A stretch of 64,000 nt of DNA from Fen-1258 sp964449775 (lineage in GTDB: Bacteria > Bacteroidota > Ignavibacteria > Ignavibacteriales > Melioribacteraceae): assembly GCA_964449775.1 (NCBI GenBank), contig CAYVBQ010000016.1:1-64000 (forward strand). Direction: 5' to 3'. Shown one piece after another: positions 25,730 through 34,821 of this stretch. Position 1 is the stretch's first letter. Each line of letters opens with the position of its first letter. The position numbers and the translations under genes were made by a program. The notes under the pieces were generated by a model. It was not told where the DNA came from. It saw only the letters and a list, made by a program, of their open reading frames with translations, and made no database searches.

Positions 25730-25880
25730 GAGACTTCTGAAAAATAAAAATAGAACACGGATAAACACAGATTGAACTGATTAACACGGATCAAAATCTG
25801 TGAAAATCCGTCAAATCCGTGTCATCCGTGTGCTATTAAAAATGTTGCCGTTCTGTATAATCCTATTTTTCAGAAGTCTC
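25730..25880. mobile_element. MITE-like element, 151 bp, with 17-bp terminal inverted repeats and TAAAT duplication
   Basis: GAGACTTCTGAAAAATA starts at 25730 and its exact reverse complement ends at 25880. TAAAT is repeated immediately outside both ends (25725-25729 and 25881-25885), a 5-bp target duplication. The interior has no gene and contains a second nested inverted repeat (ACACGGAT at 25755-25762, ATCCGTGT at 25824-25831) and several ATCCGT/AATCTGTG-type repeats. It is non-autonomous and would need a transposase from a related IS; none is in the window. Confidence 0.75.
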
Positions 25881-25921
25881 TAAATGTGAGGATGGTGTTC
25901 ACTTTCAGACTATGCAAATAT

Positions 25922-26851
25922 TTAGATTGCTAACACAGAAGGTTCTAAGACCCTATCCATTTTTTCAATGTCTTTACTGATGCGTTGCTCATCACCCCAG
26001 TCACTCCAATATACATCTTTAACTTCCAAAACGTTTAGATGATTTGGTATCATTTCTAAAACATATTTCGAAAAATTTACAGAAGGCAGATATTTATAAA
26101 ACCGTCTAATCGTAATATCCTCAAAAGTAGTTCCGAACTTACTCCGGATCGGTTGAAATGCACCCGCTAACTCCGGGATACAACGGCTAATATATTTAAT
26201 AAAGGCAGAGCATTTCCCTACCATCACAAATGTATTTATCAAACAACCGCTCTTAATAAGATTATTTGTTAAACTGCTATCCGGTTTTTCAATAAACTTT
26301 TTTACGTTGAATACTTTCGATTCACCATCGCTGTATAGTTCCCGTGTAGGTTCTATCCAGCCATAACCTGGTTCATTTTTTTGCGGACGGATTCCGAGCA
26401 GAACAATTGATTTTGGATTCTCTTCAACAAAAAGATTTGCTTTGGCAACATGTTCCATGAATCTTTTTTCATCCAAAATAAAATGATCGGACGGGAAGAT
26501 TGCCACCGTTGCATCAGGATTGATCTTATCTATCTTTAGAAGAGGAAAGAGAATTCCAGCGCTGGTATCGCGTAAACATGGTTGCTCAACAATTGTTAAT
26601 GACGGGTTCTTTGCTAATTCATCTTTAACATAACCGCGATGATCTATATTAACCACTGCAAATAAACGATTCTGAGGAATTAGCATGGAAGCACGGTCTA
26701 CGGTGTGCTTGAACATAGAACGTGTACCTATAAATGTGCAATATTGCTTGGGTCGGTGATATCCATAAACGTTCGTCACAAATCTTTGCAGTCTTACTCC
26801 TTCTCCGCCCGCAAGGATGATCCCCATAAGATTCTTATTACTGTTCTGCAC
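25922..26851 (-). CDS. Mannose-1-phosphate guanylyltransferase-like nucleotidyltransferase
   Basis: This 309-residue enzyme begins with the nucleotide-binding signature MGIILAGGEGVRLQRF and YHRPKQYCTFIG, where the Lys contacts the sugar phosphate. It continues with AIFPSDHFILDE (metal/nucleotide Asp) and FIEKPD. These are the hallmarks of GDP-mannose pyrophosphorylases, which make GDP-mannose from mannose-1-phosphate and GTP for surface polysaccharide. It is shorter than bifunctional ManC/AlgA because the isomerase cupin domain is absent. No sugar genes are adjacent. Confidence 0.82.
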   Translation of the reverse strand: MQNSNKNLMGIILAGGEGVRLQRFVTNVYGYHRPKQYCTFIGTRSMFKHTVDRASMLIPQNRLFAVVNIDHRGYVKDELAKNPSLTIVEQPCLRDTSAGILFPLLKIDKINPDATVAIFPSDHFILDEKRFMEHVAKANLFVEENPKSIVLLGIRPQKNEPGYGWIEPTRELYSDGESKVFNVKKFIEKPDSSLTNNLIKSGCLINTFVMVGKCSAFIKYISRCIPELAGAFQPIRSKFGTTFEDITIRRFYKYLPSVNFSKYVLEMIPNHLNVLEVKDVYWSDWGDEQRISKDIEKMDRVLEPSVLAI

Positions 26852-27257
26852 AATGTACCACTTTTATTGAGTTTACTTTTAGTCAATTCGAGTATTTCTG
26901 CAAACATCAATGAAGCAATAATAAAAGTACTGCCTTATTACCGATCAATCTATTTATCTTCATTTTGATCATGATCTTCACTCAGGAAAAAATGCCCGGC
27001 TGGTAGCATTAAATTTCTGATGGATTATTTACCAAATTGATCCTTCAAAAAATGGGTATCTTACAATTGTATTATCGGAGAGTTTTTGAAAAAGTTTAAT
27101 TGAGCAGAGGATAATTTTGAACTCCGTGCAGAACGATTTGGAGAGGAGTGCATACTTAGGTCTTATAAAGAATTGTAATACAAAGCTGAAAACACAGATA
27201 ATGTTGATTTTGGCGGATTCATCAGCCATAACCCGTACAATCCGTTGAATCTTTGTT
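26852..27257. other. Intergenic stretch without recognised content
   Basis: This 406-base stretch lies upstream of the guanylyltransferase gene and downstream of the his operon. A minus-strand frame at 27029-27229 has no family resemblance and no ribosome-binding site. I see no RNA gene, terminator or repeat that I can support. Confidence 0.45.
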
Positions 27258-27872
27258 CTATTTTTTCTTCAAAGAATGTCTTTCGATTAGATTTGAAACT
27301 ACGTCTTCAAATTCAATTTCCTGCTCGGCTAACATAACAAGTAAATGGTATATCAGGTCGGAGGTTTCGTTGACAATCTCATTTTTATCACGATTCTTTG
27401 CGGCAATAACCGTTTCAATTGCTTCTTCACCCACTTTCTGTATGATTCTATCGGCACCCAACTGAAACAGTTTTGTTGTGTAGGAATTCTCCGGCAGTTG
27501 ATTCTTCCTTCCTTTAATCAACTCACTAAGTTGATTCAAGAAAATAATATTCCTCTTCTCGACCCCAAAACATGAATATGTTCCTAGATGACAAGTCTGT
27601 CCAACAGGATTTGCAAAGACAAGAAGAGAATCATTATCGCAATCTTTTTTTATTTCAACAAGATTTAAATAATTACCGGATGTTTCTCCTTTTGTCCACA
27701 AGTTATTTCTGGTTCTGCTGAAAAATGTAACAAGTTTAGTCTCGATTGTTTTAGTAAACGCTTCTTTGTTCATAAAACCGAGCATCAGCACTTGACCTGT
27801 TTGAGCATCGCATACTATCGCAGGTATCAATCCGCCAAGTTTTTCAAAATTCAGTTCATCTGCATTTATCAT
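27258..27872 (-). CDS. hisIE: Bifunctional phosphoribosyl-AMP cyclohydrolase / phosphoribosyl-ATP pyrophosphatase
   Basis: This 204-residue enzyme catalyses steps 2 and 3 of histidine synthesis. The HisI half (about 1-110) has TRNNLWTKGETSGNYL, DCDNDSLLV and TCHLGTYSCFG with the zinc-binding Cys and His. The HisE half (about 115-204) has QKVGEEAIETVIAAKNRD, the pyrophosphatase helix. It is the last gene of the operon and overlaps hisF by 4 bp. Confidence 0.93.
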   Translation of the reverse strand: MINADELNFEKLGGLIPAIVCDAQTGQVLMLGFMNKEAFTKTIETKLVTFFSRTRNNLWTKGETSGNYLNLVEIKKDCDNDSLLVFANPVGQTCHLGTYSCFGVEKRNIIFLNQLSELIKGRKNQLPENSYTTKLFQLGADRIIQKVGEEAIETVIAAKNRDKNEIVNETSDLIYHLLVMLAEQEIEFEDVVSNLIERHSLKKK

Positions 27873-28621
27873 TGACGTACTCTTATTCCGTTTGATTGTA
27901 AGTATTGTTTTAGATCTTTAATTGCCAATTCTTCGTAATGAAAAAGAGTGGCAGCAAGACAAGCATCTATTCCGATACGGAAGGCATCGAGAAAGTGTTT
28001 ACTTTCACCGGCTCCACCGGAGGCAATCACCGGAATTGTAACATTTTTCACAACTTGTGCAAGAAATTCCAAATCATAACCGTTTTTCGTGCCGTCATGG
28101 TCCATCGAAGTCAGCAAGATTTCCCCCGCTCCTAACTCTGCAACTTTTTTACACCATTCTAACCCTTCCAGGTCAGCTTCCTCTTTTCCCCCTTTTATAA
28201 ATATTTTTTTACTTGATCCTACTCTTTTCACATCAACCGCCGCTACAACAGCTTGACTACCGAAACGTTTGGCGGCTTCAGAAATCAAAGAGGGATTATT
28301 TACTATTGATGTGTTGAGCGAAACTTTATCGGCACCGGCTCTTAGTAATGCTTCGATATCACACAACTCGGAAATGCCTCCGCCAACGGTAAATGGAATT
28401 CTTATAACTTTGGCAACCTCTTTAACCAGTTCGACCAGAGTTTTTCTTTTTTCGATTGAGGCGGTTATATCAAGAAACACTAGTTCATCGGCACCTTCTT
28501 GATAATATCTTTGGGCTAGTTCAACTGCAGAGCCCGCATGACGAAGCTCTACAAAATTGATTCCCTTTACAACTTGCCCATTTAGAACATCGAGACACGG
28601 AATAATTCTTTTACTTACCAA
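27869..28621 (-). CDS. hisF: Imidazole glycerol phosphate synthase, cyclase subunit
   Basis: This 250-residue TIM barrel closes the imidazole ring using ammonia supplied by HisH. The first catalytic Asp is in RIIPCLDVLNGQVVKG and the second in LLTSMDHDGTKNGYD; phosphate is bound by GGGISE and ASGGAGE. It overlaps hisA by 11 bp and hisIE by 4 bp. Confidence 0.95.
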   Translation of the reverse strand: MVSKRIIPCLDVLNGQVVKGINFVELRHAGSAVELAQRYYQEGADELVFLDITASIEKRKTLVELVKEVAKVIRIPFTVGGGISELCDIEALLRAGADKVSLNTSIVNNPSLISEAAKRFGSQAVVAAVDVKRVGSSKKIFIKGGKEEADLEGLEWCKKVAELGAGEILLTSMDHDGTKNGYDLEFLAQVVKNVTIPVIASGGAGESKHFLDAFRIGIDACLAATLFHYEELAIKDLKQYLQSNGIRVRQ

Positions 28622-29330
28622 ACTTTACCAGCTCCTTTAGATCAATTTTATTTTCATAGATTGCTTTACCAACAACAACGGCATTACAATCCATATCATT
28701 CAAAGCGGTCAGATCGCTCATTGCTTTAATTCCGCCGGAAGCAATTATAAATATCTCAGGGAAAATCTCTTTCAATCCTTTATAAAGCCGAAGGTTCGGA
28801 CCTTCAAGCATACCGTCTTTATCTATATCGGTAATGAGAAAATCTTTCAATCCGTATTCCCGGCATTGTGTGATATATGCGCTAATTTCCAGATTTGTAT
28901 TTTCTTTCCATCCTTGTTCAACAACTTCACCTTTTTGAGTATCGGCAGCAATGATGATTCTATCTAAAGGAATTATTTGTAATACTTTTTCGAATTCCGG
29001 TCTATCTACAAATGGAAGTGATCCGATAATAACTTTGTTCACACCAAGTGAAAAGAGATTAAGAATATCATCGGTGCTTCTAATTCCACCGCCGAACTGG
29101 ATTTTTAATTTTGTATTCTGTTTTATCTCTTCGAGTATTTTGAATGTTGTAATTTTTCCGTCTTTGGCTCCGGAGAGATCTACAATGTGAATCCATTCAA
29201 AACCATGTTCATCATAGACTTTGGTTTGATCTAATGGATTTTCAAAATAACTTTTCGCCGTAGCGAAATCTCCTTTTTGAAGACGGACTACATTTCCGTC
29301 AAGTATGTCTATTGCTGGTATGATTAACAT
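28611..29330 (-). CDS. hisA: ProFAR isomerase (1-(5-phosphoribosyl)-5-[(5-phosphoribosylamino)methylideneamino]imidazole-4-carboxamide isomerase)
   Basis: This 239-residue TIM barrel is a paralogue of HisF. Catalytic Asp residues are in IPAIDILDGNVVRLQKGD and FLITDIDKDGMLEGPN; phosphate loops are GGGIRS and ASGGIKA. It overlaps hisH by 7 bp. It converts ProFAR to PRFAR, the HisHF substrate. Confidence 0.95.
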   Translation of the reverse strand: MLIIPAIDILDGNVVRLQKGDFATAKSYFENPLDQTKVYDEHGFEWIHIVDLSGAKDGKITTFKILEEIKQNTKLKIQFGGGIRSTDDILNLFSLGVNKVIIGSLPFVDRPEFEKVLQIIPLDRIIIAADTQKGEVVEQGWKENTNLEISAYITQCREYGLKDFLITDIDKDGMLEGPNLRLYKGLKEIFPEIFIIASGGIKAMSDLTALNDMDCNAVVVGKAIYENKIDLKELVKFGK

Positions 29331-29911
29331 AATTCCACGAAGTTTTTAATTAATTGAATTCCGGCTTGACCGGATTTTTCCGGGTGAAATTGTACACCGT
29401 AATAATTGTCCTTCTCCATCGAAGAAGTAAAATCAACTTCATAATTACATATTGAAGTTGTTTGTTCGTTCACAGGTACATAAAAAGAATTTGCGAAATA
29501 GAAATATTCTTGGTCTTTAATTCCGTCTAACAACTTAGAAGGTTTTGATATTTTCACCTGATTCCATCCCATGTGCGGTACTTTCACTTTTGAATCATCG
29601 AACTTTTCCGTATTGGCATGAAATATACTCAGTCCCATAACATTTCCTTCTTTTGATTTTTCACACATCAGCTGCATCCCGAGACAAATTCCAAGCATCG
29701 GTTTTTTATTTATCCGAAGCATAGAAAATAGATTCGTCATGTGAAGTTTTTTTATCGCGAAAGATGCTTCTCCAACACCGGGAAAAATTATTTTAGATGC
29801 ATTCAATAAATCACATTCGCGATTTGTAATCACGTATTCATATTTAAGTTCAGCAAGCACATTTGCTACCGATGCGGTATTACCTGCGCCGTAATCAATC
29901 AATGCGATCAT
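29324..29911 (-). CDS. hisH: Imidazole glycerol phosphate synthase, glutamine amidotransferase subunit
   Basis: This 195-residue class I amidotransferase releases ammonia from glutamine for HisF. The nucleophile Cys is in MLGICLGMQLMCE, the catalytic His and Glu are in YYGVQFHPEKSG, and the N-terminal DYGAGNTASV is characteristic. The 4-bp overlap with hisB suggests translational coupling. Confidence 0.95.
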   Translation of the reverse strand: MIALIDYGAGNTASVANVLAELKYEYVITNRECDLLNASKIIFPGVGEASFAIKKLHMTNLFSMLRINKKPMLGICLGMQLMCEKSKEGNVMGLSIFHANTEKFDDSKVKVPHMGWNQVKISKPSKLLDGIKDQEYFYFANSFYVPVNEQTTSICNYEVDFTSSMEKDNYYGVQFHPEKSGQAGIQLIKNFVELC

Positions 29912-30513
29912 ATCAATCCTTTTGTTGAAGGTAAACTACCCATATTTCTTGAATCATACTTAAGCGCATTGTTAAGTGCCCTTGCAAATGCTTTGAAGAT
30001 TGCTTCTACTTTATGATGATCGTTCTCTCCACTGGCTTTAATATGAATATTTGCGCGAAGCCCGATTGACAAACCTCTGAAAAATTCTTTGAATAATTCA
30101 GTAGGGAACTCACCTACCATCTCGCGCTTAAATTTACAATTGAACACTAAGTACGCTCGTCCGCCAAGATCAATTGCGCATTCTGCAAGCGCATCGTCCA
30201 TTGGCAGCATAAAACCAAATCGTTCAATTCCTTTTCGATCTCCAAGTGCAATACTAATCGCTTCACCCAATGCAATGCCAACATCTTCTACGGTATGATG
30301 TTCATCTATGTGCAAATCACCTTCGACGTTAATTTCCATATATATATTCGAATGTTTTGCCAATTGTTCAAGCATATGATCGAAAAAACCTATGCCGGTT
30401 TTAACTTTGGATTTGCCGGGGATATCCAAATTTAATCTAATTTTGATATCAGTTTCGTTCGTTTTCCGATTATGTACCGCTTTGCGAGATAGTTTCTCTT
30501 CCATCTTTTTCAT
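29908..30513 (-). CDS. hisB: Imidazoleglycerol-phosphate dehydratase (monofunctional)
   Basis: This 201-residue enzyme carries the two Mn-binding His-rich motifs of the dehydratase, FFDHMLEQLAKHS with DEHHTVEDV, and ENDHHKVEAIFKAFARAL. It lacks the N-terminal HAD phosphatase domain found in the bifunctional enterobacterial HisB, so histidinol-phosphate phosphatase must be encoded elsewhere. It overlaps hisC by 4 bp. Confidence 0.95.
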   Translation of the reverse strand: MKKMEEKLSRKAVHNRKTNETDIKIRLNLDIPGKSKVKTGIGFFDHMLEQLAKHSNIYMEINVEGDLHIDEHHTVEDVGIALGEAISIALGDRKGIERFGFMLPMDDALAECAIDLGGRAYLVFNCKFKREMVGEFPTELFKEFFRGLSIGLRANIHIKASGENDHHKVEAIFKAFARALNNALKYDSRNMGSLPSTKGLI

Positions 30514-31553
30514 AAAACATTCTGTAATTCAGTTAAAAATTTTTCATTTTGTTCGTGAGTTCCAACCGATACTCTCAAACAATTTTTCACTTGATTGCTT
30601 CTGTCGCGTATAATTATTCCTTTCTCTGTAAGTTTGCGGTAAACGGATGAAGGTTCGTCACACTCAAATAAAATAAAATTACTTTCGGATGAGTAAACTT
30701 TCTTAATCTCCGCAATCTTTTCAAGCTCACCGAGAAGAAATTTTCTTTCTTGTTTTATCTGCTCAACAAATTTATCCTTTTGCGCGGAATTTTTTAATGC
30801 TTTTAGTACAACTTCTGTCGTTAGTTTATTGATGTTGTATGGAGATTTAATTTTGTATAGCAGATTCACGATCTGCTGAGAAGTTATACAGTAACCGCAT
30901 CTTACTCCGGCAAGTCCCCACGCTTTAGAAAAGGTTCTTAACACAACGAGGTTGGGATAATTTTGAATAGAATTTAGCAACTGGGATTCATTAGCAAATT
31001 CAGAGTAGGCTTCATCAACAACAACAATTCCGTTAAATTTTCTTGCTAATTCTAAAATACTATCCTGTTTAATCACGTTCGCTGTTGGATTATTCGGAGA
31101 GCAAACAAAAATAAGTTTTGAATTAGGCGTAATTGCCCGGAATGTTTTATCAAGGTTTATTTGGAATGACTCATCAAGCTTTACATTTATTGATCGAACA
31201 TCATTCACATCGCAAACTACTTTGTACATTCCGTAAGTCGGTTCCAATATTATAGCATTATCAATTTTGGGTTCACAGAATATTCTCACCAAAAGATCAA
31301 TAATTTCATCCGAGCCGACACCGATAAACAAATTTTCTTTTCCAGTATTTAGATATCTGCTTAATTCTTCTCTTAAGCAATTATGAAAAGGATCAGGATA
31401 ACGGTTCAATTCCATTTGCCACTCTTCACCTGCAACAGATCCAAAACTGTTCTCGTTGGCATCCAGAAGAATTCCGCTTAAAAAATCTCCCCGTGCCGAT
31501 GTGTATGGTTTTAATTTCAGAATATTTTTTCTAACTAGCAATTCAATCTCCAT
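30510..31553 (-). CDS. hisC: Histidinol-phosphate aminotransferase
   Basis: This 347-residue PLP enzyme has the substrate loop (LDANENSFGSV), VGSDEIIDLL, CSPNNPTANV, VVDEAYSEFA and the Schiff-base Lys in RTFSKAWGLAGVRCGY. It converts imidazole acetol phosphate to histidinol phosphate with glutamate as donor. It overlaps hisD by 11 bp. Confidence 0.95.
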   Translation of the reverse strand: MEIELLVRKNILKLKPYTSARGDFLSGILLDANENSFGSVAGEEWQMELNRYPDPFHNCLREELSRYLNTGKENLFIGVGSDEIIDLLVRIFCEPKIDNAIILEPTYGMYKVVCDVNDVRSINVKLDESFQINLDKTFRAITPNSKLIFVCSPNNPTANVIKQDSILELARKFNGIVVVDEAYSEFANESQLLNSIQNYPNLVVLRTFSKAWGLAGVRCGYCITSQQIVNLLYKIKSPYNINKLTTEVVLKALKNSAQKDKFVEQIKQERKFLLGELEKIAEIKKVYSSESNFILFECDEPSSVYRKLTEKGIIIRDRSNQVKNCLRVSVGTHEQNEKFLTELQNVL

Positions 31554-32832
31554 TTTTCAACCTCACATTAATTGCATTAGCGTGCGCATCTAATTTTTCG
31601 AGCGATGCCATTTTGACGACTGTTGAAGCAATATTCTTAAGACCTTTTTTAGTGACTTTCTGAAAAGTAATTGTCTTCATGAATGACTCGACTGATATTC
31701 CTCCGAATGATTTGGCATATCCATATGTCGGCAGTGAATGATTCGTTCCCGAAGCGTAATCTCCAATACTTTCGGCTGAGTAACTTCCCCAAAAAACAGA
31801 ACCGGCATTCGTAATTTTTTTCTTGTACTGCTCAGCTTTTTGGGTGTTGATGATCAGATGTTCCGGCGCGTAAAGATTACTAAGTTCAATCGCTTCATCG
31901 ATAGATCGAACCAAAAGAGCAGTTGAGTTAAGCAATGCGCCTTCAATGATTTCATCTCTCGATAAATATTTTCGCTGTCTCAGAATTTCACTTTGAACTT
32001 CATCAACAAGTAATTTGCTCGTCGTTAACAAGATCACTTGAGAATCTTTGCCATGCTCGGCTTGTGAGAGCAAATCTGCCGCAACATATACCGGGTCAGC
32101 AGTATCATCGGCAATAATCAAAACTTCACTCGGACCTGCAGGCATATCAATTGCGCATCCTTTCGGGTCTATACTCACCAAAGATTTTGCCGAAGTCACA
32201 TATTGATTGCCCGGTCCGAAAATTTTATCAACTTTTTTAACCGACTTATCCCCATATGCCAATAATGCAATTCCTTGAGCGCCGCCAATTTTATAAAATT
32301 CTTCAACTCCGCAAATCCTAGCTGCGAAGAGAACGGCATTACTGATTTTATCTTTTGTCGGAGAGATTGCTGCCACTCTTTTACAACCGGCAAGAAATGC
32401 AGGAATTCCAAGCATCAATAAGGTTGATGGCAGCACAGCCGTTCCACCGGGTACGTATAAACCAACATTTTCTATGGAGCGATATTCTTTGCTGCATTTT
32501 ATACCGGGCATTGTTTCTATATTGTAACCGGAAGGATACTGCATGCTATGGAATTTTTCGATATTCTTTGCCGCGGTAAGCATCGCTTTCTTTGATGCAC
32601 CATCAAGAAACTTTTCTGCTCTATCAAATTCCTTTTTTGTTACAATTATTTTCTCTTTATCAAATCCATCGAACTTTTTTGAATACTTTAGTGCGGCTTT
32701 CAGTCCATTTCGTTTTACATCCTCAATAATCGGTTTTACGATCTTCAAAATCTTTTCCGTATCAATAGAAGGACGCGAAAAGAGTTTGAGTAATTTTTTT
32801 TCAGATATATTTTCTACTGAATCGAGTTTCAT
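31543..32832 (-). CDS. hisD: Histidinol dehydrogenase
   Basis: The start at 32832 (MKLDSVENISEKKLLKLF) is chosen because it overlaps the hisG stop as ATGA and matches the family's N-terminus; the frame is open further into hisG. The 429-residue zinc enzyme oxidises histidinol to histidine with NAD. Motifs are KIFGPGNQYVTSAK, DMPAGPSEVLIIAD, SQAEHGKDSQ with Zn/catalytic His, and LYAPEHLI. Confidence 0.94.
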   Translation of the reverse strand: MKLDSVENISEKKLLKLFSRPSIDTEKILKIVKPIIEDVKRNGLKAALKYSKKFDGFDKEKIIVTKKEFDRAEKFLDGASKKAMLTAAKNIEKFHSMQYPSGYNIETMPGIKCSKEYRSIENVGLYVPGGTAVLPSTLLMLGIPAFLAGCKRVAAISPTKDKISNAVLFAARICGVEEFYKIGGAQGIALLAYGDKSVKKVDKIFGPGNQYVTSAKSLVSIDPKGCAIDMPAGPSEVLIIADDTADPVYVAADLLSQAEHGKDSQVILLTTSKLLVDEVQSEILRQRKYLSRDEIIEGALLNSTALLVRSIDEAIELSNLYAPEHLIINTQKAEQYKKKITNAGSVFWGSYSAESIGDYASGTNHSLPTYGYAKSFGGISVESFMKTITFQKVTKKGLKNIASTVVKMASLEKLDAHANAINVRLKNGD

Positions 32833-33695
32833 AATATCATATTCTCTATTGGAATTAATAAAATTCCGGAAGCACCGGTGTTTATTAAGTCTTCTTGAAT
32901 TTCCCAAAATTTATCCGAAGGTATTACCGCATGGATAGCAAGCATTTTATCATTGGCAAGCGGAAGGATTGTGGGACTACTTAACGATGGAATAATCTCG
33001 CGAATTTTTTCCAGTGCGGTTTTGGGTATGTTCATCATCAAGTATTTAGAGTTCTTCGCATTAAGTGCCGATTCAATTCGTGAGATCAAGTTCTTTAACT
33101 TCAGATATTTTTCCGAATCCTTCTCGATATTCTTATTACCTATTAAGACAGCTTCCGAGTCGAAAACAGTCGTAATTTTTTTCAGTTTGTTCAGCTTAAG
33201 AGTATTACCGGTAGAGACAATATCGCAGATGTAATCAGCAATTCCTAATGAAGGTGCAATTTCCACCGAACCGCTGATCAGAATAACCTTAGCATCAATT
33301 TTATTATTACGTAAAAAGTTGAAAAGTATTTTTGGATAAGAAGTGGCAATGCGCTTTCCATCAAGTTGATCCAGTTCGGGAATATTTCCGTCTTCCGGTC
33401 CGGCGAGTATTAATCTGCATTTACCATATGCCAGTTTTTTAATCATCTCAACGTCGGCTTCTTTCTCAATCACAACGTCCTCGCCTACAATTCCAATATC
33501 CGCAACACCATCTTGAACGTATTCCGGAATATCATCATCCCGTAAGAAGAGCAGATCAAGATCATAATTCCGTGCAGATACAATAAGACGGTCTTTATAA
33601 TCCTCAATATCCAGTCCGCATGTGCGAAGCAGCTGAAGCGATTTATCGGTAAGCCGTCCATTTTTTTGAATAGCCAGTTTCAAGTTTCCGTTCAT
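32829..33695 (-). CDS. hisG: ATP phosphoribosyltransferase, long (HisG_L) form
   Basis: This 288-residue enzyme commits ATP and PRPP to histidine synthesis. The catalytic core has IQKNGRLTDKSLQLL, RDDDIPEYVQDGVADIGIVG and the PRPP loop region DIVSTGNTLKLN. The extra C-terminal domain of about 75 residues (VIPSDKFWEIQEDL...GASGILLIPIENMIL) is the ACT-like regulatory domain for histidine feedback; the long form does not need HisZ. CTTTAAAGGAGAATATT precedes the ATG. It is the first structural gene after the leader/attenuator. Confidence 0.95.
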   Translation of the reverse strand: MNGNLKLAIQKNGRLTDKSLQLLRTCGLDIEDYKDRLIVSARNYDLDLLFLRDDDIPEYVQDGVADIGIVGEDVVIEKEADVEMIKKLAYGKCRLILAGPEDGNIPELDQLDGKRIATSYPKILFNFLRNNKIDAKVILISGSVEIAPSLGIADYICDIVSTGNTLKLNKLKKITTVFDSEAVLIGNKNIEKDSEKYLKLKNLISRIESALNAKNSKYLMMNIPKTALEKIREIIPSLSSPTILPLANDKMLAIHAVIPSDKFWEIQEDLINTGASGILLIPIENMIL

Positions 33696-33712
33696 AATAT
33701 TCTCCTTTAAAA

Positions 33713-33737
33713 CAAAAAACCCCGTTGCAAGCGGGGT
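33713..33737 (-). terminator. his operon attenuator terminator
   Basis: On the minus strand CCCCG pairs with CGGGG across a 7-base loop at 33720-33736, followed by a run of Ts. It lies between the His-rich leader peptide and hisG. Being upstream of the structural genes, it would abort transcription unless disrupted, which defines an attenuator. Confidence 0.75.
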
Positions 33738-33764
33738 GTCATTTCAAATTAATTTATAAATTAG

Positions 33765-33830
33765 TTACAGCACTCCGGCTTCCATTATAAGGAAAAAATG
33801 ATGGTGGTTATGATGGATTGCCGATAACAT
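33765..33830 (-). CDS. hisL: his operon leader peptide (five His codons in a cluster of six)
   Basis: The 21-codon frame reads MLSAIHHNHHHFFLIMEAGV plus Leu and a TAA. Five of six consecutive codons (6-11) specify His. It starts about 20 nt downstream of the predicted transcription start and ends 28 nt before the terminator hairpin. Ribosome stalling at the His codons when charged tRNA-His is scarce would let the operon be read. Too short for routine gene calling. The mechanism is established for enterobacterial his operons; here it is inferred from the layout. Confidence 0.82.
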   Translation of the reverse strand: MLSAIHHNHHHFFLIMEAGVL

Positions 33831-33857
33831 AATTTTGCAAGTCTCTTTTTTCTTGTG

Positions 33858-33888
33858 CAAATATACCTTATCCGGCGGAATAGTCAAA
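33858..33888 (-). promoter_or_regulatory. Bacteroidota-type promoter of the his operon
   Basis: On the minus strand TTTG (33888-33885), a 19-base spacer, then TATATTTG (33865-33858) matches the TTTG-N19/20-TAnnTTTG consensus of Bacteroidota primary sigma exactly. Transcription would start near 33850, giving a leader RNA containing the His-rich peptide and attenuator. Confidence 0.75.
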
Positions 33889-33981
33889 TTAATTTTTCTT
33901 TATAAAAGTTAATGAACACGATTAGTTGATCTTTTTGAACTGATTCATATATTGAAGTAAGAAATTTCCAACGAATGTAAT

Positions 33982-34821
33982 ATGCCAAATTATTTTTTTG
34001 TTTCCGATCTTCACGGAATAACCGAGCGTTATGAGAAATTGTTTCAAACAATTCTTAATGAGAAACCTCAAGCACTATTTCTCGGCGGCGATCTACTCCC
34101 TCATCACTATCATGATAAGCACTTCGTAAATGATTATCTTTTGCCGAATTTATTATCAATCAAACAACAGCTAAACGCATCTTATCCAAAAATATTTTTA
34201 ATTCTTGGTAATGATGACGCCCGCTCTGAAGAACCTTATATTATTAGGGCAGCACAGAACAATCTATTTCACTACATTCATTTTAACTCTTCAGAATTAG
34301 ACGGCAGAAAAATATTAGGTTACTCATTTACACCTCCATCTCCTTTCCTTTTAAAAGATTGGGAGAAGTATGATGTGTCAAGATATACAGAGCATGGCTG
34401 CATTTCACCTGAAGAAGGAAAACGATCTGTTGAGATTTCACCCAATGAAAAAAAATATTCTACCATTAAAAAAGATTTAGAACTGCTGACCGGTAGTGAA
34501 GATATTTCAAATGCGATCATTCTTTTTCATGGACCGCCATATCAAACAAATTTGGATCGTGCAGCTTTAGACGGAAAAGTACTCGATCATGCAGTAGTTG
34601 ATCTGCACGTCGGCAGTATCGCAATAAAACGATTTATAGAGCAGAGGCAGCCGCATATCACTCTTCACGGACACATTCATGAATCGGCAAGAATCACTGG
34701 AAGTTGGAAAGAGAGAATCGGAAAGACATTTTGTTTCACTGCCGCGCACGACGGAACGGAGTTAGCAATCGTCAAATTTGATTCCAACAAACCGGAAGAT
34801 GCAGAGCGGATTCTTCTTTAA
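33982..34821 (+). CDS. Metallophosphoesterase
   Basis: This 279-residue protein has the dinuclear metal site of calcineurin-like phosphoesterases: FVSDLHG near the start, LFLGGDLLPHH, LILGNDDAR (GND in place of GNHD) and LHGHIHES at the end. It could cleave a phosphomonoester or phosphodiester; no neighbouring gene hints at a substrate. It is divergent from the his operon and its last bases overlap the convergent PEP/pyruvate-binding gene by 4 bp. Confidence 0.85.
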   Translation: MPNYFFVSDLHGITERYEKLFQTILNEKPQALFLGGDLLPHHYHDKHFVNDYLLPNLLSIKQQLNASYPKIFLILGNDDARSEEPYIIRAAQNNLFHYIHFNSSELDGRKILGYSFTPPSPFLLKDWEKYDVSRYTEHGCISPEEGKRSVEISPNEKKYSTIKKDLELLTGSEDISNAIILFHGPPYQTNLDRAALDGKVLDHAVVDLHVGSIAIKRFIEQRQPHITLHGHIHESARITGSWKERIGKTFCFTAAHDGTELAIVKFDSNKPEDAERILL

